A stretch of 64,000 bases of DNA from Polynucleobacter sp. AM-25C3 (GTDB taxonomy: Bacteria; Pseudomonadota; Gammaproteobacteria; Burkholderiales; Burkholderiaceae), in NCBI RefSeq assembly GCF_018882335.1, contig NZ_JACVOS010000006.1, positions 62,001 through 126,000 on the forward strand, read 5' to 3'. The notes beneath the pieces are model-generated. The model searched no databases and was not told where the DNA came from. It saw only the letters and a list, made by a program, of their open reading frames with translations. Position numbers and translations under genes: made by a program. Positions 18,266-25,669 of this stretch are shown in pieces; the first letter of the stretch is position 1; every line of letters begins with the position of its first letter.

Positions 18266-19114
18266 ATGGGTATCCCCAGTAAAACCCGTCTATTTATAGA
18301 TAGCCTAAAAAGTGGCCCTAGCAATGGTAATCGCCCACTCTTTCTTAATGAAAAGGGGGCGATTGAGGCCAAATGGAATAACCTGACGCTGTCCAGCGTC
18401 TTTCAGCCCATATATAAATCTAATGAATTAACAAAGGCTTTTGCTTACGAGGCTTTTGTACGATGCGAACATGCAAACGGAAATCAAATTGGCGTTAATG
18501 ACTTATTTTCCAAGAACGCAAACCAAGATGAGATTACCGGCCTAGATAGACTCTGCAGAACTCTGCACCTTTTAAACTTCACACTTCACGATGAGGAACA
18601 TGCACTACTTTTTCTTAACGTAAACGAAGGATTAATCTCAGCGGTGGGCGAGAACCATGGTGCCGCCTTCAGAAAAGTGATTGATGCGCTAGGATTTTCA
18701 CCAAGCCGTATCGTTATTGAGCTTCCAATTTCACTAGTGAAAGATAGTAAGCGACTTCACTTCGTATTACAAAACTATCGACTTAACTCTCTTGAGGTAG
18801 CGGTCAATATTGAAGCTAAAGATGATCTTGCTAGCCTTGCTGAAAGAGTGAATATTCGTTACATCAAAATTGCGAGATCCTCATTACAGACACACGGAAA
18901 TCTCACCGAGGAACTTGAAAAAATTTCACAACTAAGTGATTCAGCAAATATCATAGTCACTAAAAATGATGCTCTACTTCAAGAGGCCGCCAATCCAAAA
19001 ATATTACTTCAGGGCAATGCCTATCGAATTGCATCCGGATTTCAAGAAAATGCTTTGACTGACGCTAGCACTACCTCCCCAAGACTGTTCATATCATTGC
19101 ATGTAGGCGGTTAA
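18266..19114 (+). CDS. Degenerate EAL-domain protein, probably not a phosphodiesterase
   Basis: 282 aa with an EAL-like fold over residues 40-270. The signature is eroded. FQPIY is kept, but EAL reads EAF (62-64), the metal-binding DDFG region reads NIEAKDD, and only LNVN, IVIELP and YIKIA (Lys201) match. No GGDEF or sensor domain is attached. Loss of the metal-binding acids suggests a c-di-GMP binder or a protein-interaction domain rather than an active enzyme. It begins 19 nt after the sulfate-binding protein stop and is probably cotranscribed with it. Confidence 0.72.
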   Translation: MGIPSKTRLFIDSLKSGPSNGNRPLFLNEKGAIEAKWNNLTLSSVFQPIYKSNELTKAFAYEAFVRCEHANGNQIGVNDLFSKNANQDEITGLDRLCRTLHLLNFTLHDEEHALLFLNVNEGLISAVGENHGAAFRKVIDALGFSPSRIVIELPISLVKDSKRLHFVLQNYRLNSLEVAVNIEAKDDLASLAERVNIRYIKIARSSLQTHGNLTEELEKISQLSDSANIIVTKNDALLQEAANPKILLQGNAYRIASGFQENALTDASTTSPRLFISLHVGG

Positions 19115-19127
19115 TCACAGCTACAAC

Positions 19128-19625
19128 TCAAGCCGATTCAGCACCCAGATTCCTCCTTGGAAAAAAGCTCACAAGCAAGGTTACCAAGATAATTGCAAAC
19201 CAAACTAAAGACCACTCAGGCACTTGTAATCCCAGGATTGCCGGCAACTTTGCAGAACACATCCCGTCAGCTTTAAACAACCAGGGCAATCCTTTAGCTA
19301 ATTGAAATTGATTGATCCAAGTTTCTAAGGGATCAATGCCGCAAGATGTTTCTGGATGTGAGACTAACCAGACTTGACGCCCTGCTATCGAAAGACCATA
19401 AGCCGCACAAAGCGCCGCCAATAAATGGAAAAGCTTTCTGAGAGGATTAAAGCCAGCAGCCAAAAAGCAAAATATGCTGATACCCAAGTATCCAATTCTC
19501 TGCAGAATGCAAAGTGGGCAAGGTAGAAAACTCACCCCTTGATATCCAACTTGTTGAAGTATGACGGCAAAGATCACCAGCCCGAGGCTTAGTAAAGAGA
19601 GATAAAAGTATTTGGCTTGGCTCAT
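19128..19625 (-). CDS. dsbB: DsbB-family disulfide oxidoreductase
   Basis: 165 aa inner-membrane protein with four transmembrane helices that re-oxidises DsbA and passes electrons to quinone. The first redox pair is in PCPLCILQR (about residues 36-39). The second is the periplasmic pair in TSCGIDP and GMCSAKLP. It is convergent with the EAL-like gene, with a gap of 13 nt. Adjacent genes give no further clue. Confidence 0.92.
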   Translation of the reverse strand: MSQAKYFYLSLLSLGLVIFAVILQQVGYQGVSFLPCPLCILQRIGYLGISIFCFLAAGFNPLRKLFHLLAALCAAYGLSIAGRQVWLVSHPETSCGIDPLETWINQFQLAKGLPWLFKADGMCSAKLPAILGLQVPEWSLVWFAIILVTLLVSFFPRRNLGAESA

Positions 19626-19662
19626 TTGGAAATGATAACCAAAGCGAAAAAGATTATGTTTT

Positions 19663-20148
19663 TTAATAAATGCATGGAATTAATTTGTTGACTCTACCCT
19701 GATAATCTCGGTAGGCTGGAAAGCGCTCTACCAGCCAAATCTCTTCGCGCCTTGCCTTAAAGTCAAACAAGAAAAATAATCCAATGACATATGCCAAAAC
19801 ATAAATGCCGGGAAATACAAATAACCATGCAAGCGCGGCTAGTAGTACTCCAAAATAGATGGGGTGTCGAACAAAACGATATAGCCCGGTCTGAACTAAT
19901 TCAGCATCGTCTTTAGGGCAAGGTAAAGGCGTGAGATTTTTTCCGAGATTGATCACGGCAATCACCATAACCAAACAGGCTAGCAAGCCAATTGCAATGC
20001 CGCACGATTGAAGGATGGTTTTTAGTGGTCCCTCACTAACTAAAGAAGAGCCTTGAGGTCCAAACAGTATCAGACCAATTAGGACGGCCTGAACAACAAC
20101 ATACCATGCACCTCTATCAAAGATTGATCTATGGGGTGAGGGATTCAT
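19663..20148 (-). CDS. Isoprenylcysteine carboxyl methyltransferase-family membrane protein
   Basis: 161 aa with four or so hydrophobic segments. It carries the ICMT/PEMT SAM-binding signature GLYRFVRHPIYFGVLLAALAW and the terminal EE-type stretch FDFKARREEIWLVERFPAYRDYQGRV. Bacterial members methylate small molecules or lipids; the substrate here is unknown. It is followed by dsbB on the same strand. Confidence 0.82.
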   Translation of the reverse strand: MNPSPHRSIFDRGAWYVVVQAVLIGLILFGPQGSSLVSEGPLKTILQSCGIAIGLLACLVMVIAVINLGKNLTPLPCPKDDAELVQTGLYRFVRHPIYFGVLLAALAWLFVFPGIYVLAYVIGLFFLFDFKARREEIWLVERFPAYRDYQGRVNKLIPCIY

Positions 20149-20188
20149 TATGTGGTCTCATAAGGATAAGACCACAGTCTAGCTTGCT

Positions 20189-20461
20189 TTAGTAGGTTAA
20201 AGCCTTATTAAAATGCTCGTCAATGCTAGCGCTATCTTGAGATAGAACGTGTTGGGCAATTAGGAACACTCCAGAAATAAAGCTAATGCAAACCAAAAGG
20301 CCAAACGCATGATATTGATTTAAGCCACTTTGATTCAAAACCTCAAGGTAGCGATTACTTTCAAGAGCAAGGTGTGTGGAGAGGCTCAATAGAGCTAAAC
20401 CCAACAATATCTGGGTGATGGTCAGAAATAAGGGCTTTGCAACTGTAGTCTTTGTGGACAT
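20189..20461 (-). CDS. Small two-helix membrane protein, paralogue of the 22214-22477 product
   Basis: 90 aa. Two hydrophobic helices are separated by a polar loop: ITQILLGLALLSLSTHLAL and AFGLLVCISFISGVFLIAQHVL. The pattern GLALLSLS...YHAFGLLVCISFISGVFLIAQHVL matches the 22214-22477 protein (GLGLLCLS...YAYAGLIFAGFVVGIVLIGKHLA) over its length, so I take the two as paralogues. AAGGAGGA sits 4 nt before the ATG. The function is unknown. It is divergent from the ferredoxin reductase gene. Confidence 0.65.
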   Translation of the reverse strand: MSTKTTVAKPLFLTITQILLGLALLSLSTHLALESNRYLEVLNQSGLNQYHAFGLLVCISFISGVFLIAQHVLSQDSASIDEHFNKALTY

Positions 20462-20611
20462 AAGTCCTCCTTGGAATAGGTATGGAGCGATCTTATGGGA
20501 GCCATGTCTACTTGTAAAAGACTCCTTTTTTATATGCTAAATACTTTTTTATCTATAGAACCCTGTCAAGAATGAGGATAATTGAGGTTTTCTCCCTACT
20601 ATTAAGCACTT

Positions 20612-21388
20612 ATGGCAGCCTATAACACTGAAACCGTCCTCACCGTTCATCACTGGAACGACACCCTCTTTAGCTTTACTACCACCAGAAACAAGGGCTT
20701 ACGCTTCCGTAGCGGCCACTTTTTGATGATTGGCCTAGAGGTTGAAGGTAAGCCATTGGTAAGAGCTTATAGCGTTGCCAGTCCAAATTATGAAGAGCAT
20801 TTAGAGTTTTTAAGCATCAAGGTTCAAGACGGCCCCCTTACCTCACGTCTTCAGAAGATTCAGGTTGGCGACCCGATCTTAGTGAGCGAGAAGTCTGTTG
20901 GCACATTAGTGATTGATGACTTAAATCCAGGAAAGCATCTCTACCTGTTCAGCACCGGTACTGGACTTGCCCCATTCATGAGTATCATTCGCGATCCGGA
21001 TACGTATGAAAAGTTTGAGAAGGTTGTTCTTATTCACGGTGTACGCTTAGTCAGTGAATTAGCTTATGGCGATTACATCAAGAATGAATTAACTCAAGAT
21101 GAATACATTGGCGAGATCATTCGTGAAAAATTGATCTACTACCCAACTGTGACACGTGAAGCGTTTACGCACACTGGTCGCTTAACCACCGCCATTGAAT
21201 CTGGTCAGCTCTTTAAAGATATTGGCCTGCCTCCATTAGATCCGGCAGTCGATCGCGCCATGATTTGCGGTAGCCCGTCCATGCTGAAAGAAACTGCTGA
21301 GATGCTCGATGCCAAAGGCTTTAAAGTATCCCCAAGCCTTGGCCAACTAGGCGACTATGTCTTTGAACGTGCATTCGTAGAGAAATGA
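20612..21388 (+). CDS. fpr: Ferredoxin/flavodoxin-NADP+ reductase
   Basis: 258 aa. The FAD-binding motif is LVRAYSVASPNYEEHLEFLSIKV, the NADP-binding region is LYLFSTGTGLAPFMSII, and CGSPSMLKETAEML comes near the C-terminus, ending in YVFERAFVEK. The length and the RxYS motif fit the short bacterial Fpr class. It exchanges electrons between NADPH and ferredoxin or flavodoxin. Its place in a sulfur region suggests a role in feeding a ferredoxin-linked reductive step, but no sulfite reductase gene is in the window. Confidence 0.93.
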   Translation: MAAYNTETVLTVHHWNDTLFSFTTTRNKGLRFRSGHFLMIGLEVEGKPLVRAYSVASPNYEEHLEFLSIKVQDGPLTSRLQKIQVGDPILVSEKSVGTLVIDDLNPGKHLYLFSTGTGLAPFMSIIRDPDTYEKFEKVVLIHGVRLVSELAYGDYIKNELTQDEYIGEIIREKLIYYPTVTREAFTHTGRLTTAIESGQLFKDIGLPPLDPAVDRAMICGSPSMLKETAEMLDAKGFKVSPSLGQLGDYVFERAFVEK

Positions 21389-21398
21389 TCTAAGTAGC

Positions 21399-22193
21399 AT
21401 GTTGGATTTTTTTCTGGAGTCAGCACACTTCATTTTGTCTGGCGCTTTAGTAGGCATGCTCGTAGGACTTACAGGCGTGGGCGGTGGCTCTTTGATGACT
21501 CCGATCCTAACGCTAATCTTCGGCGTAGCTCCAACGACTGCGGTTGGAACCGATCTAGCCTTTGCTGCCATCACCAAAGGTATTGGTACGGCGGCCCATC
21601 GCTTACACGGTAATGTGAAATGGAATATTGTAGGTCTGCTTTGCGTGGGAAGTCTCACCACTGCAACGCTATCCATCCTTTTCCTGAAGCAAGTTGGACC
21701 ACTCTCAAAGGAATGGACGCATTTCATCACCTTTTCGATTGGGGTATCAGTCCTACTCACAGCCCTCTCGCTAACGGTCAGAGCGAAGATTTTGCGTTGG
21801 GTTAAAGACAACCCACATCGCATGCTCCAAGGGACCCCTTTAAAAGTGGCTACCATTTTGATTGGTGGAGTCATCGGCATTTTGGTGACCATCTCCTCGA
21901 TTGGCGCCGGGGCTATTGGGGCAACCTTAATTCTTCTACTCTACCCACACCTCAAAACTGCAGAAGTCGCAGGCACCGATATTGCTTATGCTGTTCCATT
22001 AACAGCCCTAGCAGGCCTAGGGCATTGGTGGCTTGGTAATGTTAACTTCAGCTTACTATTTGGGCTGCTCATTGGCTCCGTCCCGGCGATTTGGTTGGGC
22101 GCCAAGCTCTCCAGCACTCTGCCTGAAAAATTTACTCGCACCGCACTAGCTACCACCTTGTTACTAGTTGGCATCAAACTAGTAACTGCTTAA
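21399..22193 (+). CDS. TauE/SafE (TSUP)-family sulfur-anion exporter or importer
   Basis: 264 aa with about eight hydrophobic segments. The TSUP signature GALVGMLVGLTGVGGGSLMTPILTLIFGVAPTTAVGTDLAFA is at the N-terminus, with its internal-repeat counterpart GVIGILVTISSIGAGAIGATLILLLYP near residue 155. Family members move sulfite, sulfonates or other small anions. It starts 10 nt after fpr and is probably cotranscribed with it. A sulfite or thiosulfate role would fit the neighbourhood but is not proven. Confidence 0.87.
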   Translation: MLDFFLESAHFILSGALVGMLVGLTGVGGGSLMTPILTLIFGVAPTTAVGTDLAFAAITKGIGTAAHRLHGNVKWNIVGLLCVGSLTTATLSILFLKQVGPLSKEWTHFITFSIGVSVLLTALSLTVRAKILRWVKDNPHRMLQGTPLKVATILIGGVIGILVTISSIGAGAIGATLILLLYPHLKTAEVAGTDIAYAVPLTALAGLGHWWLGNVNFSLLFGLLIGSVPAIWLGAKLSSTLPEKFTRTALATTLLLVGIKLVTA

Positions 22194-22213
22194 GCCAGCT
22201 CAGCAGCGATGCC

Positions 22214-22477
22214 CTAATAAGGGGGGTGTTCATAGAAATTTTCAGCCACACCCTCTTTCGCAAGATGCTTCCCAATCAAAACAATGCCGACCACAAAGCC
22301 TGCAAATATTAATCCGGCATATGCATAATCCTTAAAAGAGCCACCCTTAAGGAACAAGGTGGCTAAAAAATCACCCTTAGCCCCCAAATAGATCGAAAGG
22401 CATAGCAGTCCTAGGCCAAATATGGCGCTCAGCAATGAGACGGCAAACCCCGGTAACTTTTGATTTTGCTCTGACAT
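22214..22477 (-). CDS. Small two-helix membrane protein, paralogue of the 20189-20461 product
   Basis: 87 aa from ATG 22477, chosen because GGAGG lies 5 nt upstream. An earlier in-frame ATG would overlap that ribosome binding site. Helices lie near residues 10-33 and 50-70. The C-terminus (GKHLAKEGVAENFYEHPPY) is polar. It resembles the 90-aa protein at 20189-20461. The two flank the fpr-TSUP pair on the opposite strand. The function is unknown. Confidence 0.65.
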   Translation of the reverse strand: MSEQNQKLPGFAVSLLSAIFGLGLLCLSIYLGAKGDFLATLFLKGGSFKDYAYAGLIFAGFVVGIVLIGKHLAKEGVAENFYEHPPY

Positions 22478-22687
22478 AACCACCTCCATATTCAAGATGA
22501 CTCCAGCATATGGGGGTTATTATTTTTTTAGAACCAAGAAAAAGTTCTATGTAAATACCGAGCATTGCTTAAGAAATTCCAGCTCTATATGCAAAATTAA
22601 CATATCGATATCACAAAAGATTACTTGTAGTCAGTCTTAAGCCCCTGTACATTATTCCTAACGCACCTCAAAACCCAAGGAAAATTA

Positions 22688-22852
22688 ATGTCACCCGTAA
22701 GAGAGCTCTACAACCCCGTAATTACCAAATTACTGCGTGAGCATGATCGGCTGGGTCACGACCAGGTTGAGGAGCGCAAAAGCTTTCAGCGTCGCATCTT
22801 ATTCCTAATGAGCACTATTAAGTTCTCAGAGTATGAAGATTCTTTTGCATAA
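22688..22852 (+). CDS. Small basic protein of unknown function (54 aa)
   Basis: This 54-residue frame (MSPVRELYNPVITKLLREHD to ...KFSEYEDSFA) starts 7 nt after AAGGA. It is followed at once by a strong terminator, both signs of a real gene. It is helical and charged and lacks a signal peptide or transmembrane segment. I do not recognise it. It is convergent with the encapsulin operon and shares its terminator. Confidence 0.6.
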   Translation: MSPVRELYNPVITKLLREHDRLGHDQVEERKSFQRRILFLMSTIKFSEYEDSFA

Positions 22853-22871
22853 TGCCAAATAACTAAAATTC

Positions 22872-22907
22872 AATAAGAAAGGCCGCTACATAGCGGCCTT
22901 TCTTATT
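22872..22907. terminator. Bidirectional terminator with 17-bp perfect stem
   Basis: AATAAGAAAGGCCGCTA (22872-22888) and its exact reverse complement (22891-22907) are separated by CA. T-rich 3' flanks lie on both strands. It serves the 54-aa gene on plus and the encapsulin operon on minus. Confidence 0.92.
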
Positions 22908-22935
22908 ACTACAGATACTTTAGATAATTAACGCA

Positions 22936-24702
22936 TCAATGCTGTGAGCGAATGCGATGCAATACCGCGATCATCGCATCTACCTCTTGGCAGGTATTGT
23001 AAAAAGCCAGCGATGGTCGAACGGTGGTTTCCACCCCCATACGACGCAAAATAGGCTGTGCACAATGATGACCAGAACGCACTGCAATCCCCTCCTTATT
23101 CAAAGCTGCGCCAATATCTTCAGTTTTAATGCCTGGAATTACAAAAGATAAGACGCTAGCTTTATCTTTAGCAGTACCAATCAATCGAATACCTGGAACT
23201 TCTTTTAATGAGCGTGTAGCATAAAGGAGAAGTTGATGTTCATATTGATCAATCAGATCGATGCCAATTGAATTGACATAGTCCAAAGCCGCTCCAAGAC
23301 CAACAGCATCTGCAATATTGCCTGTGCCGGCCTCAAATCGACCTGGAGCATCGTGGAACTGAGTATGCTCGAAAGTCACATCTTTGATCATGTTGCCACC
23401 ACCCTGCCAAGGCTGCGTGGCGTTGAGCAAGTCTTCTTTACCGTATAGCGCTCCAATTCCAGTGGGTCCGAATACCTTATGCCCAGAAAATACAAACCAA
23501 TCCGGGTTCAGGTCTTGTAGATCAACCCTCATGTGAGATATCGACTGCGCACCATCCAACAGCACCTTAACACCAGCGGCATGAGCTATTTCAATCACCT
23601 TCTTCGCGGGCGTAATAGTGCCCAAGGCATTTGAAACATGTGTAAAGCTCACAAGCTTAGTGCGATTGTTAAATAGCTTTTGATACTCATCCAAAAGTAA
23701 TTGGCCATCGTCATCTACCGGAATCACGCGAATACGTAAGCCTTTTTCTTTGGCCAACAGCTGCCAAGGAACAATATTGGCATGGTGCTCTAAGTTACTG
23801 AGAATAATCTCATCACCCTCTTTGAGGTTTTGACGGCCCCAGCTTTGAGATACCAGGTTAATCGCTTCGGTTGTACCTCGCGCAAAGACAATCTCGTTAA
23901 CCGACTTGGCATTGAGAAATGCCCTAACCTTTTCACGAGCACCTTCGTACGCATCGGTCGCACGAGCAGCTAATTCATGGGCAGCGCGATGAATATTTGA
24001 ATTCTCGTGCTCATAAAAATAACTGATGCGATCAATGACGGACTGGGGCTTTTGGGTAGTGGCGGCATTATCAAACCAAATCAACTGACGGCCATTGACT
24101 CGCTCGAAGAGGATTGGAAAATCTTTGCGAACTAACAGCGGATCAAGCGTGGTGTTTTGCGTCTTAGCAACTAGGACCTCATTAAGAAAGACTTGATTAA
24201 CTAAGGGATCATTACCTGGATTAGCTAAACTGCCCAACAAAGAGTTCGGAATAAATTGCTCGGCACCAAAACTTCTACCCAAAGATAGCGAGCTTGGATT
24301 TTGGGCAAGCGCATCATGATCAGCTTGTTGCTGCGCACCACCTAAAGCTTGTTGTGGTACAGCCGATACATCCAGCGAAGTTGGCGATTGAAATGAATGA
24401 CTCGTCGCTCCAGTTAGCAAATTGCCACGCGGATCACCCAAACTGAGCGAGCTTGGGTTTTGTGCAAAGGAATCATGTCCAACTTTATGCTGAAAACTAG
24501 CAAGCACTTGCTGGGCAATAGCCGCTAAATCCAAAGATGCATTTGGTTGGAATGAATGGCTTGCTACTCCGCTTGGCAAATTGCCGCGTGGATCACCCAA
24601 GTTACTTGGCTGATGTTGAAAATCAGAAAAATTCTGATTTGCCAGATCGGCCAATACCTGAGGGTCTAATTGACCCGCTTGATATTGATTATTTGTACTC
24701 AT
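22936..24702 (-). CDS. Encapsulin-associated cysteine desulfurase (family 2A cargo protein)
   Basis: 588 aa. Residues 190-588 are a SufS/CsdA-type PLP desulfurase with DNAATTQKP, HANIVPWQ, LLDGAQSISHM, the PLP lysine Lys409 in FSGHKVFGPTG and the catalytic Cys547 in VRSGHHCAQP. Residues 1-189 are a low-complexity Gln/Ser/Asn-rich extension with two 53-residue repeats, each opening LGDPRGNL. An N-terminal extension of this kind on a SufS-like enzyme defines the cargo of family 2A encapsulins, where it directs loading into the shell. The enzyme removes sulfur from cysteine as persulfide. I use ATG 24702, which overlaps the shell gene by 14 nt. TTG 24714 is an alternative. Confidence 0.93.
   Translation of the reverse strand: MSTNNQYQAGQLDPQVLADLANQNFSDFQHQPSNLGDPRGNLPSGVASHSFQPNASLDLAAIAQQVLASFQHKVGHDSFAQNPSSLSLGDPRGNLLTGATSHSFQSPTSLDVSAVPQQALGGAQQQADHDALAQNPSSLSLGRSFGAEQFIPNSLLGSLANPGNDPLVNQVFLNEVLVAKTQNTTLDPLLVRKDFPILFERVNGRQLIWFDNAATTQKPQSVIDRISYFYEHENSNIHRAAHELAARATDAYEGAREKVRAFLNAKSVNEIVFARGTTEAINLVSQSWGRQNLKEGDEIILSNLEHHANIVPWQLLAKEKGLRIRVIPVDDDGQLLLDEYQKLFNNRTKLVSFTHVSNALGTITPAKKVIEIAHAAGVKVLLDGAQSISHMRVDLQDLNPDWFVFSGHKVFGPTGIGALYGKEDLLNATQPWQGGGNMIKDVTFEHTQFHDAPGRFEAGTGNIADAVGLGAALDYVNSIGIDLIDQYEHQLLLYATRSLKEVPGIRLIGTAKDKASVLSFVIPGIKTEDIGAALNKEGIAVRSGHHCAQPILRRMGVETTVRPSLAFYNTCQEVDAMIAVLHRIRSQH
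24286..24603 (-). repeat. Two tandem 159-bp coding repeats in the cargo N-terminal domain
   Basis: Residues 34-86 and 87-139 of the desulfurase align with a 53-residue period (LGDPRGNL-x-(S/T)GA-x-SHSFQ-x2-SLD-...-QNPSSLSLG). A third truncated copy (LSLGRSFG) begins at residue 139. The unit ends with the same QNPSSLSLG motif both times. Confidence 0.85.
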
Positions 24703-25609
24703 GGTATTTACCAACCTCTACGCCATCGAGAACTGCAAGCGCATCATCAGTTAATACAGCTAAAGAGCAATACAAGGAAACCAAATAAGAAGCAATTGCC
24801 TTGTTATTAATGCCCATGAAGCGCACTGATAAACCTGGGCTTTGCTCACCTGGCAAGTTCGGTTGATATAAACCAACTACACCTTGCTTTTTCTCGCCAC
24901 TACGAACCAAGATGATGGAGGATTTTCCGTCTTGAATCTTCACCTTGTCCGATGGAATCAGTGGTACGCCACGCCAAGTCAAGAACTGACTACCAAATAG
25001 ACCGATAGTTGGCGGAGGAACACCGCGACGAGTACACTCACGACCAAATGCAGCGATGGTTTTGGGATGGGCCAAGAAGAATCCAGGCTCTTTCCAAACC
25101 TTAGTTAGCAACTCGTCTAAATCATCTGGTGTAGGTGCGCCAGTGCGGGTTTTGATGCGCTGATCTGGAGCAACACTTGCCAATAAGCCATACTCGGCGT
25201 TATTGATCAATTCACCTTCTTGACGCTCTTTAACAGTCTCGATGGTCAAACGCAATTGTTCGCTGATTTGATTGTATGGACTGCTATACAAATCAGAGAT
25301 GCGTGTATGCACATCCAATACGGTATTTACAGCACTTAAAAAGTACTCTCTTGGGTTGGAATCATAGTCCACGAAGGTTTGTGGCAAGACACGCTCATCA
25401 TCACGACTAGAGCAGTCTGTTAATACTTCGGAAGGATTGATTACCTTATTAAGGCGATAAATACCCGCCTCAACCGGAACCCAACCCAATAGTTGAGTTA
25501 ACCAACGAGGAGAAATTGTCGATAACTGAGGTACCGTTTTGGTTGCGTTGGCTAATTGCCGCGCTGCTAAATCGCCTAATGCTGTTGGGCTTTGAATAAC
25601 TTCTGCTAT
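24689..25609 (-). CDS. Family 2A encapsulin shell protein (SrpI-like), apparent ATA start
   Basis: 306 aa if started at the ATA codon 25607-25609. This HK97-fold shell protein self-assembles into a nanocompartment. Family segments include GWVPVEAGIYRLNKV, ERVLPQTFVDYDSNPREYFLS, VWKEPGFFLAHPKTIAAFGRECTRRGVPPPT and SPGLSVRFMGINNKAIASYLVSLYCSLAVL. The first ATG, GTG or TTG in frame is TTG 25489, inside the sequence. But the 40 codons upstream are open and encode ALGDLAARQLANATKTVPQL and SPRWLTQLLG, the conserved N-terminal arm. AAGGAG lies 5 nt before the ATA. No other start codon exists back to a TAG in frame. The gene sits between epsC and the cargo gene. Confidence 0.9.
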   Translation of the reverse strand: MAEVIQSPTALGDLAARQLANATKTVPQLSTISPRWLTQLLGWVPVEAGIYRLNKVINPSEVLTDCSSRDDERVLPQTFVDYDSNPREYFLSAVNTVLDVHTRISDLYSSPYNQISEQLRLTIETVKERQEGELINNAEYGLLASVAPDQRIKTRTGAPTPDDLDELLTKVWKEPGFFLAHPKTIAAFGRECTRRGVPPPTIGLFGSQFLTWRGVPLIPSDKVKIQDGKSSIILVRSGEKKQGVVGLYQPNLPGEQSPGLSVRFMGINNKAIASYLVSLYCSLAVLTDDALAVLDGVEVGKYHEYK

Positions 25610-25669
25610 AACTACTCCTTTAGTGGTTGATAAAAAACTTGTAAATAAATAAGTTAACTACTGAATTAC

